Source: Paenibacillus gyeongsangnamensis
Lineage (GTDB): Bacteria; Bacillota; Bacilli; Paenibacillales; NBRC-103111
NCBI RefSeq assembly: GCF_027533625.1
Contig: NZ_JAQAGZ010000001.1
Coordinates: 615,464 to 679,463 of the forward strand
Length of the DNA: 64,000 nucleotides
Direction of reading: 5' to 3'
Part shown: positions 54,720 through 63,821 of the stretch, piece after piece
How the letters are laid out: the number at the start of each line of letters is the position of its first letter
Numbering within the stretch: the first letter of the stretch is position 1
Position numbers and translations under genes: made by a program
The notes under the pieces: model-generated
Database searches by the model: none
Told to the model about the DNA's origin: nothing
What the model saw: the letters and a program-made list of their open reading frames with translations, nothing else

Positions 54720-55651
54720 TGCCAACCGGATTAATCGTCAAAGCTTTGAGCGGCTATTATTATGTGCTTCCGGACGATTCCGGACGGGTTGAATCGGTGC
54801 AGTGCCGGGCGCGGGGGATTTTCAAGCTGAAGGGGATCTCGCCTCTGGTCGGAGACCGCGTGGAGTTTGAGCTCACCGAGAACGGGGAAGGCACGGTGGA
54901 CGAAATTTTCCCCCGTACCTCCGAGCTTGTTCGTCCCCCCGTGGCGAATGTGGAGCTGGTTGTGCTGGTGTTCTCCGTCGACGAGCCGGCACTCAACCGG
55001 CAGCTGCTGGATAAATTTCTGGTGCATACGGAAAGCGCGGGACTGGAGACGCTCATCTGCTTAACCAAGCATGATCTGCGTCAAGGCGCCGGCCAGGCCG
55101 TTTCCGAAGAAGAAGCGGAGGCCGGGGAGCACTTGGAGCTGGACCAGGTCATCCGGCTGTATGAAAGATTAGGCTACCCTGTGCTCGTCACCAGCGCGAA
55201 GGAAGGGATCGGCGTCGAGGCGGTAAGGGAACGGCTTGCCGGGCGAATTAGCGTGTTTGCGGGCCAGTCCGGCGTAGGAAAATCGTCTCTGCTCAATGCT
55301 ATGATCCCCGGTCTCGGCTTGGAGACGAATGCGATCAGCATGAAGCTCGGACGAGGCAAGCACACGACGCGGCATGTCGAGCTGATCTGCCTGCCGACCG
55401 GCGGCTTTGTCGCCGATACGCCGGGCTTCAGCTCGCTTGATTTCCTGCATGTGGACGCCGAAGGGCTAAGCTCCTGCTTCCGTGAATTCGCGCCTTACTC
55501 GGAGGGCTGCCGCTTCCGCGGCTGTCTGCATTTGCATGAGCCGGGCTGCAAGGTTCAGGAAGCGAAGGAGAGCGGCGCCATCGATGCGCTGAGGTATGAG
55601 CATTATTTGCAATTTTTGGGAGAAATCCGAGAGAAAAAGAGGAGGTACTGA
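54719..55651 (+). CDS. rsgA: Ribosome small subunit-dependent GTPase RsgA
   Basis: Circularly permuted GTPase for late 30S maturation. The 310 residues start with an OB-fold ([19 protein letters not shown]). The permuted order G4 (TKHDLR near 118), G1 ([13 protein letters not shown] near 182) and G3 ([11 protein letters not shown]) follows. A C-terminal zinc region shows [14 protein letters not shown]. The ATG shares one base with the prkC stop (TAATG). rpe begins two bases later. Confidence 0.95.
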   Translation: MPTGLIVKALSGYYYVLPDDSGRVESVQCRARGIFKLKGISPLVGDRVEFELTENGEGTVDEIFPRTSELVRPPVANVELVVLVFSVDEPALNRQLLDKFLVHTESAGLETLICLTKHDLRQGAGQAVSEEEAEAGEHLELDQVIRLYERLGYPVLVTSAKEGIGVEAVRERLAGRISVFAGQSGVGKSSLLNAMIPGLGLETNAISMKLGRGKHTTRHVELICLPTGGFVADTPGFSSLDFLHVDAEGLSSCFREFAPYSEGCRFRGCLHLHEPGCKVQEAKESGAIDALRYEHYLQFLGEIREKKRRY

Positions 55652-55653
55652 CC

Positions 55654-56316
55654 ATGCTGCAGATCGCTCCGTCGATTCTTTCCGCCGACTTCGCGAAGCT
55701 GGGACAGGAAATAACAGATGTAGAACAGGGAGGAGCGGATTGGATCCATGTCGACGTCATGGACGGGCATTTTGTCCCGAACATCACGATCGGGCCGCTT
55801 GTGGTAGAAGCGATCCGTCCTGTTACGAAGCTCCCGCTTGACGTGCATCTGATGATCGAAGAACCGGACCGGTACATTCAAGCGTTCGTACGCGCCGGGG
55901 CCGACTCCGTTTCCGTACACGCGGAAGCCTGCACGCATCTTCATCGCACCTTGCATTACATCAAAGAGCAGGGAGCGCGCGCCGGTGTCGTCCTGAATCC
56001 GGCGACGCCGCTGTCGGCCATCGAATATGTCATGGATGAAGCGCTCGATCTGGTGCTGCTGATGACCGTGAATCCGGGCTTCGGCGGCCAATCGTTCATT
56101 CCGGCTATGCTGCCTAAGATCTCCGAGCTTCGTAAGCAGCTGGATCAGAGAGGCCTGACCCGGGTGGACATCCAGGTGGACGGGGGCATTAATCCTGATA
56201 CGGCCAGACAGGTTGTCGAGGCGGGGGCCAATGTGCTTGTAGCCGGCAGCGCCCTGTTCGGCGCGTCTGACCGGGCCGAGGCGATCCGCCGGATCCGCGG
56301 CGGGCAGAGGAGCTGA
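55654..56316 (+). CDS. rpe: Ribulose-phosphate 3-epimerase
   Basis: Pentose-phosphate TIM-barrel epimerase, 220 residues. Motifs are [33 protein letters not shown] (active His and Asp), [27 protein letters not shown] and [18 protein letters not shown] precedes the ATG by seven bases. Order rsgA-rpe as in B. subtilis. Confidence 0.96.
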   Translation: MLQIAPSILSADFAKLGQEITDVEQGGADWIHVDVMDGHFVPNITIGPLVVEAIRPVTKLPLDVHLMIEEPDRYIQAFVRAGADSVSVHAEACTHLHRTLHYIKEQGARAGVVLNPATPLSAIEYVMDEALDLVLLMTVNPGFGGQSFIPAMLPKISELRKQLDQRGLTRVDIQVDGGINPDTARQVVEAGANVLVAGSALFGASDRAEAIRRIRGGQRS

Positions 56317-56323
56317 GGAATGC

Positions 56324-56569
56324 ATGAGGACGCTGGCCGTCATCGGTTTTAGCCTGGTTTGCGCCCTGCTGTTAAGCTTATTCTCGCAAATACAGGATTT
56401 GCTGAGATATATCTTCTCCTTGGGCGCTTTGTATGCCGGCATTCAATTTTTCCGGCGTTACGAAGGCCGCGGGATGCGCATTGCCTTTGTTGTAACGACC
56501 GTCCTTTTTTATTTCGCGTTTACCGTCATCATTGCGATGGTTATTGCCATGAAGCAAATGAACGCATGA
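56324..56569 (+). CDS. Small membrane protein of unknown function
   Basis: The 81-residue product is almost wholly hydrophobic with three segments: LAVIGFSLVCALLLSLF, YIFSLGALYAGIQFF and IAFVVTTVLFYFAFTVIIAM. A basic turn RRYEGRGMR separates the last two. I recognise no family. GAGGAATGC before the ATG and the seven-base distance from rpe suggest cotranscription. The terminator just downstream ends the operon. Confidence 0.75.
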   Translation: MRTLAVIGFSLVCALLLSLFSQIQDLLRYIFSLGALYAGIQFFRRYEGRGMRIAFVVTTVLFYFAFTVIIAMVIAMKQMNA

Positions 56570-56596
56570 CCGGCGCCGGCCGCCGGAATGCGGCCA

Positions 56597-56641
56597 AAGA
56601 CCTCTATCGTACGCCTATCCGGCGGCGAGGGGTCTTTTTCT
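56597..56641 (+). terminator. Terminator of the prpC-rpe operon end
   Basis: AAAGACCTC pairs with GAGGGGTCTTT (one extra G), with inner GCC/GGC, and TTTTC follows. Two bases later a dispersed repeat begins. Confidence 0.8.
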
Positions 56642-56643
56642 TA

Positions 56644-56746
56644 GTTGATAAGAATTTATAAGTTTTTCGCGGGCTTATAGCTTCGCATCAACCTTGATAA
56701 ACGCGCTGGTCCTTGTAAGACAAGGACAGCGTAGCCGTTTATCCTG
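56644..56746 (+). repeat. Dispersed two-hairpin repeat, copy 6
   Basis: Single copy following a terminator. The left inner stem is ATAAG/CTTAT with a long loop and the right inner stem GTCCTTGT/ACAAGGAC. The inner right flank reads CAGCG instead of CGGCG, the only change in that part. Confidence 0.9.
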
Positions 56747-56789
56747 GTTCGGCCCGTTCCCGAAACTGCCCGGAGCCTTCAAGGGTGCG

Positions 56790-56818
56790 TCATATTCTTC
56801 GCCTCCCTTTCATAAGTA
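56790..56818 (+). promoter_or_regulatory. Possible SigE-type promoter for spoVM
   Basis: TCATATT at 56790-56796 matches the SigE -35 consensus and CATAAGTA at 56811-56818 resembles the -10 CATACANT at a 14-bp spacing. spoVM in B. subtilis is SigE-dependent. The leader would be about 210 nt, which is long; the region 56819-57034 shows no other gene. Confidence 0.45.
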
Positions 56819-57034
56819 ATAGTATCAGGTTTATGCAAAACTCCGGCAGCATGCCGTGTGTGCGGAGTTCGGCGTATGGCCGGGTGGATCCGGAGCAAAG
56901 CGCGGGTTGGCACATTTTGCATAATAACGGAATACAATACGTTGAGGCTTCCTCAGGGTGTGTTATCCGGTGGGAGCGAATGATGCGAAGCGGCTTTAGT
57001 TCAGTGAAAAGCCCGGGAGAGGGAGGGGTAAGGA

Positions 57035-57115
57035 ATGAAGTTCTACACAATCAAGCTTCCGAAATTTTTGGGCGGGTTTGTGAAGGCTGTACTTAATACA
57101 TTCAGTAAAAACTGA
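57035..57115 (+). CDS. spoVM: Stage V sporulation protein M
   Basis: A 26-residue amphipathic peptide, MKFYTIKLPKFLGGFVKAVL then NTFSKN, nearly the same as B. subtilis SpoVM in its first 14 residues. It recognises the curvature of the forespore membrane and anchors SpoIVA for coat assembly. It is too short for usual gene finders. GGAGGGGTAAGG precedes the ATG. Order rpe-spoVM-rpmB matches B. subtilis. Confidence 0.95.
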   Translation: MKFYTIKLPKFLGGFVKAVLNTFSKN

Positions 57116-57173
57116 ACGGACAGGACTTCATACTTAGGCGGAACGCATGCGCCGTCGCCATTTTTTTGTGAAT

Positions 57174-57203
57174 AAAAAAAAGCACCTGTTACAGGTGCTT
57201 TTT
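57174..57203. terminator. Bidirectional terminator between spoVM and rpmB
   Basis: AGCACCTG pairs with CAGGTGCT around a TTA loop, with an A run on the left and a T run on the right, so it can end transcription both ways. Confidence 0.9.
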
Positions 57204-57218
57204 GTCTGCGGTCGCTTG

Positions 57219-57407
57219 TTACACGCGAGTTACTTTGCCGGATTTCAATGCCTTCGCGCTTACCCAAACACGCTTCGGTTTGCCGTCCACCAGAATGCGG
57301 ACCTTCTGAACGTTAACACCCCAAGTGCGTCTCGTTTTGTTGTTCGCGTGGGAAACGTTGTTGCCTGTACCTGGTCCTTTACCAGTAATGAAACATTTGC
57401 GGGACAT
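57219..57407 (-). CDS. rpmB: 50S ribosomal protein L28
   Basis: The 62-residue protein reads [20 protein letters not shown] then [18 protein letters not shown] and ends SGKVTRV. A perfect AAGGAGGTG lies seven bases before the ATG. It lacks the Cys pairs of the zinc-binding L28 type. It is on the minus strand between spoVM and yloU, as in B. subtilis. Confidence 0.97.
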   Translation of the reverse strand: MSRKCFITGKGPGTGNNVSHANNKTRRTWGVNVQKVRILVDGKPKRVWVSAKALKSGKVTRV

Positions 57408-57649
57408 GGTTACACCTCCTTAAAGCTCCGACGATCCGTGAAGCTCCGATCGCTCTATAGCTGCTCTTTCAATTGCGTTTACTAGCTTCTTAAAAACACA
57501 CTTAAACATCATATCATAGCGGATTGATGCACGTCAACGCGGGAATGCCGTTTTTGGGCTCCGGCACCAAATTTTATTTTCTTTCTTAAAATGGATATAG
57601 TACAATGGGATATAGTCCATCCTAATCAATACATAGAGGAGCTGTTAAG

Positions 57650-58012
57650 ATGGCTATTGAACTGGCGACGGAATATGGCAAGGTTTATGTTACGGATGAA
57701 GTGATCGCCGTGCTCTCGGGCTCTGCGGCTTTGGACTGTTACGGACTTGTAGGTATGGCATCGCGAAACCAGTTCAAGGACGGGATTGCCGAGCTTCTGC
57801 GCCGAGAAAATTTATCCCGCGGGGTAGAGGTACACCGGAATGAGCAAGGGATGATGACCATCGATTTATATATAGTCGTCAGCTACGGCACCAAAATTTC
57901 CGAAGTGGCTCATAATGTGCAATCGAAGGTAAAATATGTGCTGAGCGAAGTGGCCGGTCTTCAAGTGGACGCGGTCAATATCTTCGTTCAAGGCGTACGG
58001 GTGGTACAATAG
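57650..58012 (+). CDS. yloU: Asp23/Gls24 family protein YloU
   Basis: The 120-residue product shows the family pattern LATEYGKVYVTDEVIAVLSG, IDLYIVVSYGTKISEVAHNV and VDAVNIFVQGVRVVQ. It is the positional homologue of B. subtilis yloU. AGAGGAG precedes the ATG by eight bases, and TACAAT at 57601-57606 is a likely -10 (TTTCTT 17 bp upstream). It is followed after 109 bp by fakA. Confidence 0.9.
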   Translation: MAIELATEYGKVYVTDEVIAVLSGSAALDCYGLVGMASRNQFKDGIAELLRRENLSRGVEVHRNEQGMMTIDLYIVVSYGTKISEVAHNVQSKVKYVLSEVAGLQVDAVNIFVQGVRVVQ

Positions 58013-58121
58013 CATGAGCGATCGGACATTCCGGGTAACGACGGACACGACAAACGGCCCGGCCATCGGGGACAGCACCTGAGGCCGGCGGAGCTTCATA
58101 GCAGGAAGGGGATTGGTCTTA

Positions 58122-59897
58122 TTGAGTAAGCGCTTAAATGAAATCAACGGTCAGGACTTCATCCGCATGGTGGAAGCGGGGGCGCGGCGCTTGAATGCTC
58201 AAGCGGAGGCTGTCAATGCGCTGAATGTGTTCCCCGTACCGGACGGGGATACGGGAACCAACATGAACTTGACGCTGACCTCCGGGGTAGAAGAGCTGCG
58301 CAGACGCCCGTCGGCGCATTTGGGAAAAGCAGCCGAAGCGCTTGCCAAGGGGCTGCTGATGGGGGCCAGAGGCAACTCCGGGGTCATTCTTTCGCAGCTG
58401 TTCCGCGGCTTCTCGAAAGCGGTGGCCGAGCTTGAAACGGCGAACGCGCAGCAGTTCGCCGCAGCTCTGCAGAACGGAGTGGATATGGCCTACAAAGCGG
58501 TCGTTAAGCCCGTCGAGGGGACCATTCTCACCGTATCCAAGGAAGCGGCGCGGCAGGGTGTACAGACCGCCAAACGGCAGCCTCAGCTTGCCGAGGTCAT
58601 GCGGGATGTGCTGACGAAAGGACAAGAAGCGCTTGCCAGAACGCCGGACATGCTGCCGGTTCTCAAGCAGGTCGGGGTTGTCGATTCCGGCGGCCAAGGC
58701 TTGATATTCATATACGAAGGATTCATGAGTGAGCTTGATTCGTTGTCGGATTCGGTATCGGAACACGAAGCGGAAGTGCCTTATGCCGCCTTCGGCGCGG
58801 TGCAAGTACCGGACGCGCCTCTCGAGCCGCTTCCCGTAGGGGGAAGGCAAGGGGCTGAAGCTCATCGGCACGAGCCGCAGCGGGCGCAGGCCAAGCTGGC
58901 TACCGAGGATATCGAATTCGGTTACTGTACGGAATTTATGGTTACTTTGAACAAAGCGATGCTATCGTCCAAGCGGTTCGACGAGCAGCGCTTCCGGGAA
59001 GAGCTGTCCGCCTTCGGAGATTCGCTTCTGGTGGTTGCGGACGATGATCTGGTGAAAATACACATTCATGCGGAGTATCCGGGGCAAGTTATGAATTTGG
59101 CCCAGCGTTACGGGGATCTGAGCAGGATCAAGATCGAGAATATGCGGGATCAGCATACGCATATTCTGATGGAAGAATACATGGAGCAGCCTGCCGGCGG
59201 CACGGCCGGACGGGGGTCAGAGCCGGCGGCGGAGCTGAAGCGTTACGGCTTCGTCGCAGTAACGGCCGGAGAGGGACTTACGGGCATATTTACCAGCCTG
59301 GGCGTAGATCGTGTGCTTCACGGCGGCCAAACGATGAATCCCAGCACTGAGGATATCGTCAAGGCGGTGGCGGAAGTACCGGCGGAGACGGTCTTTGTTC
59401 TGCCGAACAATTCCAATATCATTTTAGCCGCCCAGCAGGCGGTGGAGCTTGTAGAAAACAAACAGATCATCGTGATTCCGAGCAAGTCGATCCCGCAAGG
59501 GATCGCCGCCGTCATTGCTTTCAATGAAGACGCCGCCCCGGATGACAACGCGGACGAGATGCAGCAGGCGCTGCAGCAAGTTCATTCCGGTCAAGTGACG
59601 TATGCCGTACGGGATACGAAGATGGACGGGATCAACATCAAGCAGGGCGATTATATCGGCATCCACAACGGTACTATCGTTTCGGCGAATCCGGACTGCA
59701 CCGAGTCCTGCCGCAAGCTGATTGACAGTCTCCTTGCGAATGGAGCGGAAATTCTCACTTTATATACCGGCGCCGATGCCGATAAAGAACAAACCCGCAG
59801 CTTGATCGAATACGTGGAAGATCAATACGCAGGCGTGGAGCTGGAAGTCCATGAGGGCGGACAGCCGCTGTATTTTTATATTATGTCTGCCGAATAA
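58122..59897 (+). CDS. fakA: Fatty acid kinase subunit A (YloV, DhaL-like)
   Basis: ATP-binding subunit that phosphorylates fatty acids held by FakB, so exogenous or recycled fatty acids enter phospholipid synthesis. 591 residues: the DhaL domain (1-205; NVFPVPDGDTGTNMN, LLMGARGNSGVILSQLFRG), a linker and a C-terminal DegV-like domain (FVLPNNSNIILAAQQA, IPQGIAAVIAFN). The frame is open from 58113; TTG 58122 is preferred because AGGAAGGGG lies about 10 bases upstream and the protein then starts like YloV. fakB follows after 25 bp. Confidence 0.92.
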   Translation: MSKRLNEINGQDFIRMVEAGARRLNAQAEAVNALNVFPVPDGDTGTNMNLTLTSGVEELRRRPSAHLGKAAEALAKGLLMGARGNSGVILSQLFRGFSKAVAELETANAQQFAAALQNGVDMAYKAVVKPVEGTILTVSKEAARQGVQTAKRQPQLAEVMRDVLTKGQEALARTPDMLPVLKQVGVVDSGGQGLIFIYEGFMSELDSLSDSVSEHEAEVPYAAFGAVQVPDAPLEPLPVGGRQGAEAHRHEPQRAQAKLATEDIEFGYCTEFMVTLNKAMLSSKRFDEQRFREELSAFGDSLLVVADDDLVKIHIHAEYPGQVMNLAQRYGDLSRIKIENMRDQHTHILMEEYMEQPAGGTAGRGSEPAAELKRYGFVAVTAGEGLTGIFTSLGVDRVLHGGQTMNPSTEDIVKAVAEVPAETVFVLPNNSNIILAAQQAVELVENKQIIVIPSKSIPQGIAAVIAFNEDAAPDDNADEMQQALQQVHSGQVTYAVRDTKMDGINIKQGDYIGIHNGTIVSANPDCTESCRKLIDSLLANGAEILTLYTGADADKEQTRSLIEYVEDQYAGVELEVHEGGQPLYFYIMSAE

Positions 59898-59922
59898 CTT
59901 TTTAAAGACGGGGTGAACCTTT

Positions 59923-60774
59923 TTGAATCAGGTTCGAGTAGTAACGGATAGTACCGCCGATCTTCCCGCCGATCTGAGAGCAAAGCTGGGCATTGCCTTG
60001 GTTCCCTTGAAGGTAAATTTCGGAACAGAGTCTTATCGGGACGGAATCGATATGAACCCGGACGAATTTTACGCCAAACTTGCCTCCTCGGCGGAGCTCC
60101 CGAAGACGTCTCAGCCTTCGCCGACGGAGTTTCAAGAGGTATATGAGCGGTTAGCCGAACAAGGGGAAGGGCCGATCATTTCGATTCATCTCGGCTCCAA
60201 CTTCAGCGGCACGTATCAATCGGCCGTATTGGCTAAATCGATGGTGGAGGATAAGGCGGACGTTACCGTTGTGGATTCCCTTACGGCCTCCTTCGGGATC
60301 GGCGCCATGGCCATTGCCGCTGCTGAAGCGTCGATGCAAGGGAAGAGCAAGGACGAAATTCTCGGCTTGATCGCCGAGGTCCGCCAAGCGATGCGGATCT
60401 ATTTCCTGGTGGATACGCTGGAATATTTGCAGAAGGGAGGCCGGATCGGCAGAGCCGCGGCATTGGTAGGATCGCTACTTAACATTAAGCCGATTCTTTC
60501 CATCAGTGACGATGGCTATGTCGCTTCAGTAGACAAGGTGCGGGGACAGAAAAAAGCGATGAACCGCATCCTTGAGCTGCTCCAGCAGGAGTTTGCGGGG
60601 AAGCCGATCCATCTCGCTCTCGCTTATTCGACGGACAAGACGACGGCTCAGGAGCTCGAAGCTTTGATTGCCGGACATTTTGAGATAAGAAGTGTGCAGT
60701 ACACCCACTTGGGGCCTGTCATCGGCACTCATGTGGGCCCCGGGACCGTAGCGGCCTTTGCTTCCCCGGCTTAG
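59923..60774 (+). CDS. DegV family fatty acid-binding protein (FakB)
   Basis: Fatty-acid carrier, 283 residues, substrate-binding partner of FakA. VTDSTADLP, KTSQPSPTEF, SIHLGSNFSGTYQSA and YLQKGGRIGRAAALVGSLL are the family signatures. TTG start with GGGGTGAACC upstream. The fakA-fakB pair is followed by recG one base after the stop. In B. subtilis a serine dehydratase pair (sdaAB/sdaAA) lies between yloV and recG; here a degV-type gene occupies that place. Confidence 0.9.
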   Translation: MNQVRVVTDSTADLPADLRAKLGIALVPLKVNFGTESYRDGIDMNPDEFYAKLASSAELPKTSQPSPTEFQEVYERLAEQGEGPIISIHLGSNFSGTYQSAVLAKSMVEDKADVTVVDSLTASFGIGAMAIAAAEASMQGKSKDEILGLIAEVRQAMRIYFLVDTLEYLQKGGRIGRAAALVGSLLNIKPILSISDDGYVASVDKVRGQKKAMNRILELLQQEFAGKPIHLALAYSTDKTTAQELEALIAGHFEIRSVQYTHLGPVIGTHVGPGTVAAFASPA

Positions 60775-60775
60775 C

Positions 60776-62830
60776 ATGGCTATCGATTTATATGCGCTTC
60801 CGGTCACACAGGTGTCCGGCGTCAAAGGCAAGAAGCCTGAGGAGCTGCTCGCGCTGGGCATTACAAGCGTCGGCCAGCTCCTTGATTATTATCCTTTCCG
60901 CTACGAGGATTACACGCTTCGCGATTTGACGCAGGTCAAGGACGGTGACAAGATCACCGTCCAAGGGACCATCGCCGGTGTACCGCAGGTGCAAATGTAC
61001 GGGCGGACCAAATCCCGCATGACTTGCAAAATAGTGGTCGACTCCTTGTTTATTACGGCCGTTTGGTTTAACCGCCATTTTCTTAGGGACAAGCTGACGG
61101 CCGGGGCTGAGATCGTCCTGACCGGCAAATGGGATCAAAAGCGGCTGCATCTCACCATATCCGAAACCGAGTTTCCCGGACAGGGGAAGTCGCAGACCGG
61201 CACGCTGCAGCCGGTGTATTCCATCACGGGTGCGCTGACGCAAAAATGGATGCGCCAAACGATGAAGCAGGCGCTGCTGCAGTTCGGCGAGCTGATTCCT
61301 GAAGTACTGCCTGCCGAGCTGCTCACTCGGTATGACCTGCTGCCGCGCAAGAAAGCCATGGCCCTTCTTCATGCGCCGGGCAGCCTGGAGCAGGGCCAGC
61401 AGGCCCGGCGCCGGATGGTTTACGAGGAGCTGTTTCTGTTCCAGCTCAAAATGCAGGCTTACCGCGCCTTGAATCACGACCGCGCCGACGGCGTGGCGCA
61501 TCCGGTCGATCTTCCGGCCGTCCGCGCGTTCGTCCGTGCGCTGCCGTTCACGCTAACCGCATCGCAGAAGCAGGTGCTGGCCGAGATTCTCCACGATCTC
61601 CAGCAGCCGCATTGTATGAACCGGCTCCTGCAGGGGGACGTTGGCGCAGGCAAGACGGTCGTCGCGGCTTCCGCATTATTCGCGGTTGTGAAGTCGGGCT
61701 ATCAGGGCGCCTTGATGGTGCCTACGGAAATTCTCGCGGAGCAGCATAAGCGCTCACTGGACCGCCTATTTGAACCCTACGGCATCCAGACCGCGCTCCT
61801 GACCGGCAGCTTGACCGACCGGCAGCGCCGGGACTTGCTCGCCTCGCTCCAGATGGGATTGATCGACGTCGTCGTCGGTACGCATGCACTGATCCAGGAG
61901 GATGTATATTTCCGGCAGCTGGGGCTTGTCGTAACGGATGAACAGCATCGGTTCGGCGTCAATCAGCGAAGCATTTTGCGTCGCAAAGGGATGAATCCGG
62001 ATGTGCTGACGATGACGGCAACGCCGATTCCCCGGACCTTGGCCATCACCGCCTTCGGCGATATGGACGTGTCGACGCTGCGCGAGCTGCCGAAGGGACG
62101 GAAGCCGATCCAGACTTATGCCGTGACCCCTGCGATGCTGGAGAGGGTGCTCGGTTTTATACGGCGTGAGGTGTCGGCCGGCAGACAGGCCTATGTCATT
62201 TGCCCGTTAATTGAAGAATCGGAGAAGCTCGATGTACAGAATGCCATTGACGTGCATGCGCAGCTTCAGTTCGCATTTCCGGAGTACAGGGTCGGTCTGC
62301 TGCACGGCCGGATGACCGCTTCAGAGAAGGATGAAATCATGCGTCAGTTCAGCTCGAACGAGGTTCAGGTGCTCGTCTCCACTACGGTTATCGAAGTGGG
62401 AGTGGACGTGCCGAACTCCACACTCATGGTCGTCTATGATGCCGACCGGTTCGGCTTGTCGCAGCTGCATCAGCTGCGGGGGCGCGTCGGACGGGGGGAG
62501 CATCAATCCTACTGCATCCTCATTGCCGACCCGAAGAACGAAGTGGGCAAGGAACGGATGAAGGCGATGACGGACACGAACGACGGCTTTGAGATTGCGC
62601 GGCGCGATCTGGAGCTCCGGGGGCCGGGCGATTTCTTCGGCACGAAACAGAGCGGTCTGCCGGAATTCCGCGTGGCGGACATGGTGACCGACTTTGAAAC
62701 GATGGAGCAAGCCCGGGACGATGCGGCGGAGCTTGTGCGGCGGCCTGATTTCTGGACGGGGGCATCCTATGCTTCGCTCCGGCAGTTTTTGCAGCGGGAG
62801 AACATCTTTACCGGCGATTTGCTCGATTAG
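60776..62830 (+). CDS. recG: ATP-dependent DNA helicase RecG
   Basis: Reverses stalled forks and processes recombination intermediates. 684 residues: wedge domain with an OB-fold (60-160), helicase core with Walker A GDVGAGKTVVAAS near 287, DEQHRFGVNQR, TATPIPRTLA and QLRGRVGRGEHQSY, and C-terminal LELRGPGDFFGTKQSG. The longest frame opens at 60758 inside fakB; ATG 60776, one base after the fakB stop, is used. No clear RBS of its own, so coupling is likely. Confidence 0.96.
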   Translation: MAIDLYALPVTQVSGVKGKKPEELLALGITSVGQLLDYYPFRYEDYTLRDLTQVKDGDKITVQGTIAGVPQVQMYGRTKSRMTCKIVVDSLFITAVWFNRHFLRDKLTAGAEIVLTGKWDQKRLHLTISETEFPGQGKSQTGTLQPVYSITGALTQKWMRQTMKQALLQFGELIPEVLPAELLTRYDLLPRKKAMALLHAPGSLEQGQQARRRMVYEELFLFQLKMQAYRALNHDRADGVAHPVDLPAVRAFVRALPFTLTASQKQVLAEILHDLQQPHCMNRLLQGDVGAGKTVVAASALFAVVKSGYQGALMVPTEILAEQHKRSLDRLFEPYGIQTALLTGSLTDRQRRDLLASLQMGLIDVVVGTHALIQEDVYFRQLGLVVTDEQHRFGVNQRSILRRKGMNPDVLTMTATPIPRTLAITAFGDMDVSTLRELPKGRKPIQTYAVTPAMLERVLGFIRREVSAGRQAYVICPLIEESEKLDVQNAIDVHAQLQFAFPEYRVGLLHGRMTASEKDEIMRQFSSNEVQVLVSTTVIEVGVDVPNSTLMVVYDADRFGLSQLHQLRGRVGRGEHQSYCILIADPKNEVGKERMKAMTDTNDGFEIARRDLELRGPGDFFGTKQSGLPEFRVADMVTDFETMEQARDDAAELVRRPDFWTGASYASLRQFLQRENIFTGDLLD

Positions 62831-62914
62831 GTACACATGTCCAAGCCATCCGACATAGACTAATTGCAAGGGAGATGTAAGTCCGCTCCTAACCGGATGA
62901 CGGAGGTGCCGAGC

Positions 62915-63202
62915 ATGAGCTATATGAAGCACGGGTTTGATTCCGCCCAAGTCGAGCGTATCAAATTAAAGTTGAAAAATCCGGAGACGAAGGAACGCGT
63001 TAAAATGATTCTGCAGGGCGTTACGAAATATGATCTGCAGGACCGTATCAAGGTACGCAAATTCGTGGGATTGCTGACGAAGGCGCTGGGCGAGAAGGTA
63101 ACCGATCTCCAAACGGAGCATTTAGTGAATTTCGTCATATCGCAGAAAATTGATCCGAATAACACCTTTCATTTGATTAAACTTTGGGGCATGTTCCGCT
63201 GA
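62915..63202 (+). CDS. Small conserved protein, possibly stage VI sporulation protein F family
   Basis: The 95-residue helical protein includes RIKLKLKNPETKERVKMIL, GVTKYDLQDRIKV and FVISQKIDPNNTFHLIKLW. Comparable Paenibacillus proteins are called SpoVIF, a sporulation factor for late coat assembly in B. subtilis, but similarity to B. subtilis YjcC is weak by eye. CGGAGGTG lies six bases before ATG 62915; the frame from 62864 lacks a site. Ends in its terminator. Confidence 0.65.
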   Translation: MSYMKHGFDSAQVERIKLKLKNPETKERVKMILQGVTKYDLQDRIKVRKFVGLLTKALGEKVTDLQTEHLVNFVISQKIDPNNTFHLIKLWGMFR

Positions 63203-63220
63203 GCGGGGCATGCTTTTTTA
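63189..63220 (+). terminator. Terminator overlapping the end of the SpoVIF-like gene
   Basis: GCATGTTCCGC pairs with GCGGGGCATGC (two G-T pairs) around TGA, followed by TTTTTT. The stem includes the last codons and the stop. Confidence 0.8.
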
Positions 63221-63461
63221 AGTTGATATACATAGACAGGCTTCATCGTTGGGAAAAATGAAGGAGGAGGTTATTCGGGAAGGTGCTTGGGGGGCGGCAT
63301 GGGGCATGAGAAGAAGTTTACATGGCAGCAGCGGTACTGCTTGGCGTAGCTTGCACGTTAGGTTCGGGATATTTTCTAGGCTCGGGTATATGTAGCCATT
63401 CTATTCAAGAAGGACGATTCGTTAACTCACGCAGCATCACTTTGTTGGAAGAAATATCTTC
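63221..63461. other. Stretch upstream of the rRNA promoters without a clear gene
   Basis: Frames at 63258 (ATG after GGGAAAA) and 63322 exist but lack convincing sites; the second has a hydrophobic start (MAAAVLLGVACTLGSGYFLG) yet runs across the first rRNA promoter. I see no gene I would support here. Confidence 0.5.
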
Positions 63462-63491
63462 TTGCAAAAGCCATTGCCGAAATGGTATATT
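63462..63491 (+). promoter_or_regulatory. Candidate rRNA promoter P1
   Basis: TTGCAA at 63462-63467 and TATATT at 63486-63491, spacer 18 bp; about 330 bp before 16S. Confidence 0.5.
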
Positions 63492-63538
63492 AGTTTTCCG
63501 CCACTTGAGAGAGCGACGAAATGATGCAGCATTCGTGC

Positions 63539-63567
63539 TTGCCAAATGAATCGGATCATGTTATATT
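63539..63567 (+). promoter_or_regulatory. Candidate rRNA promoter P2
   Basis: TTGCCA at 63539-63544 and TATATT at 63562-63567, spacer 17 bp. Confidence 0.6.
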
Positions 63568-63643
63568 GATCCTCGCTCTTCTGAAAGTAACGCATGGTCG
63601 ATCTGGTCGTCAGGGCAATCCTCTGATTGGATAAAACAAGCAG

Positions 63644-63672
63644 TTGCAAAATGAGAAGCGATATGGTACATT
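63644..63672 (+). promoter_or_regulatory. Candidate rRNA promoter P3
   Basis: TTGCAA at 63644-63649 and TACATT at 63667-63672, spacer 17 bp. The leader continues with TGCTCTTTGAAAACTGAAC at 63719-63737, a box A-like stretch usual before rRNA genes. Confidence 0.55.
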
Positions 63673-63821
63673 GTGAATCCGGCCGTGAGAACGGTACGGT
63701 GAAACGAAAGAAACGAATTGCTCTTTGAAAACTGAACAACGAGTGAGTGCGATAAGAGAATGAAAATTCTCGTCAGCATTAAAGATTGAGCTTAATCAGC
63801 TCTGTTCGATAAAGTTTTACC

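Noticed and set aside
63322..63549. 75-residue open frame before the rRNA operon
   Set aside because: It runs through the first rRNA promoter and has no convincing ribosome-binding site.
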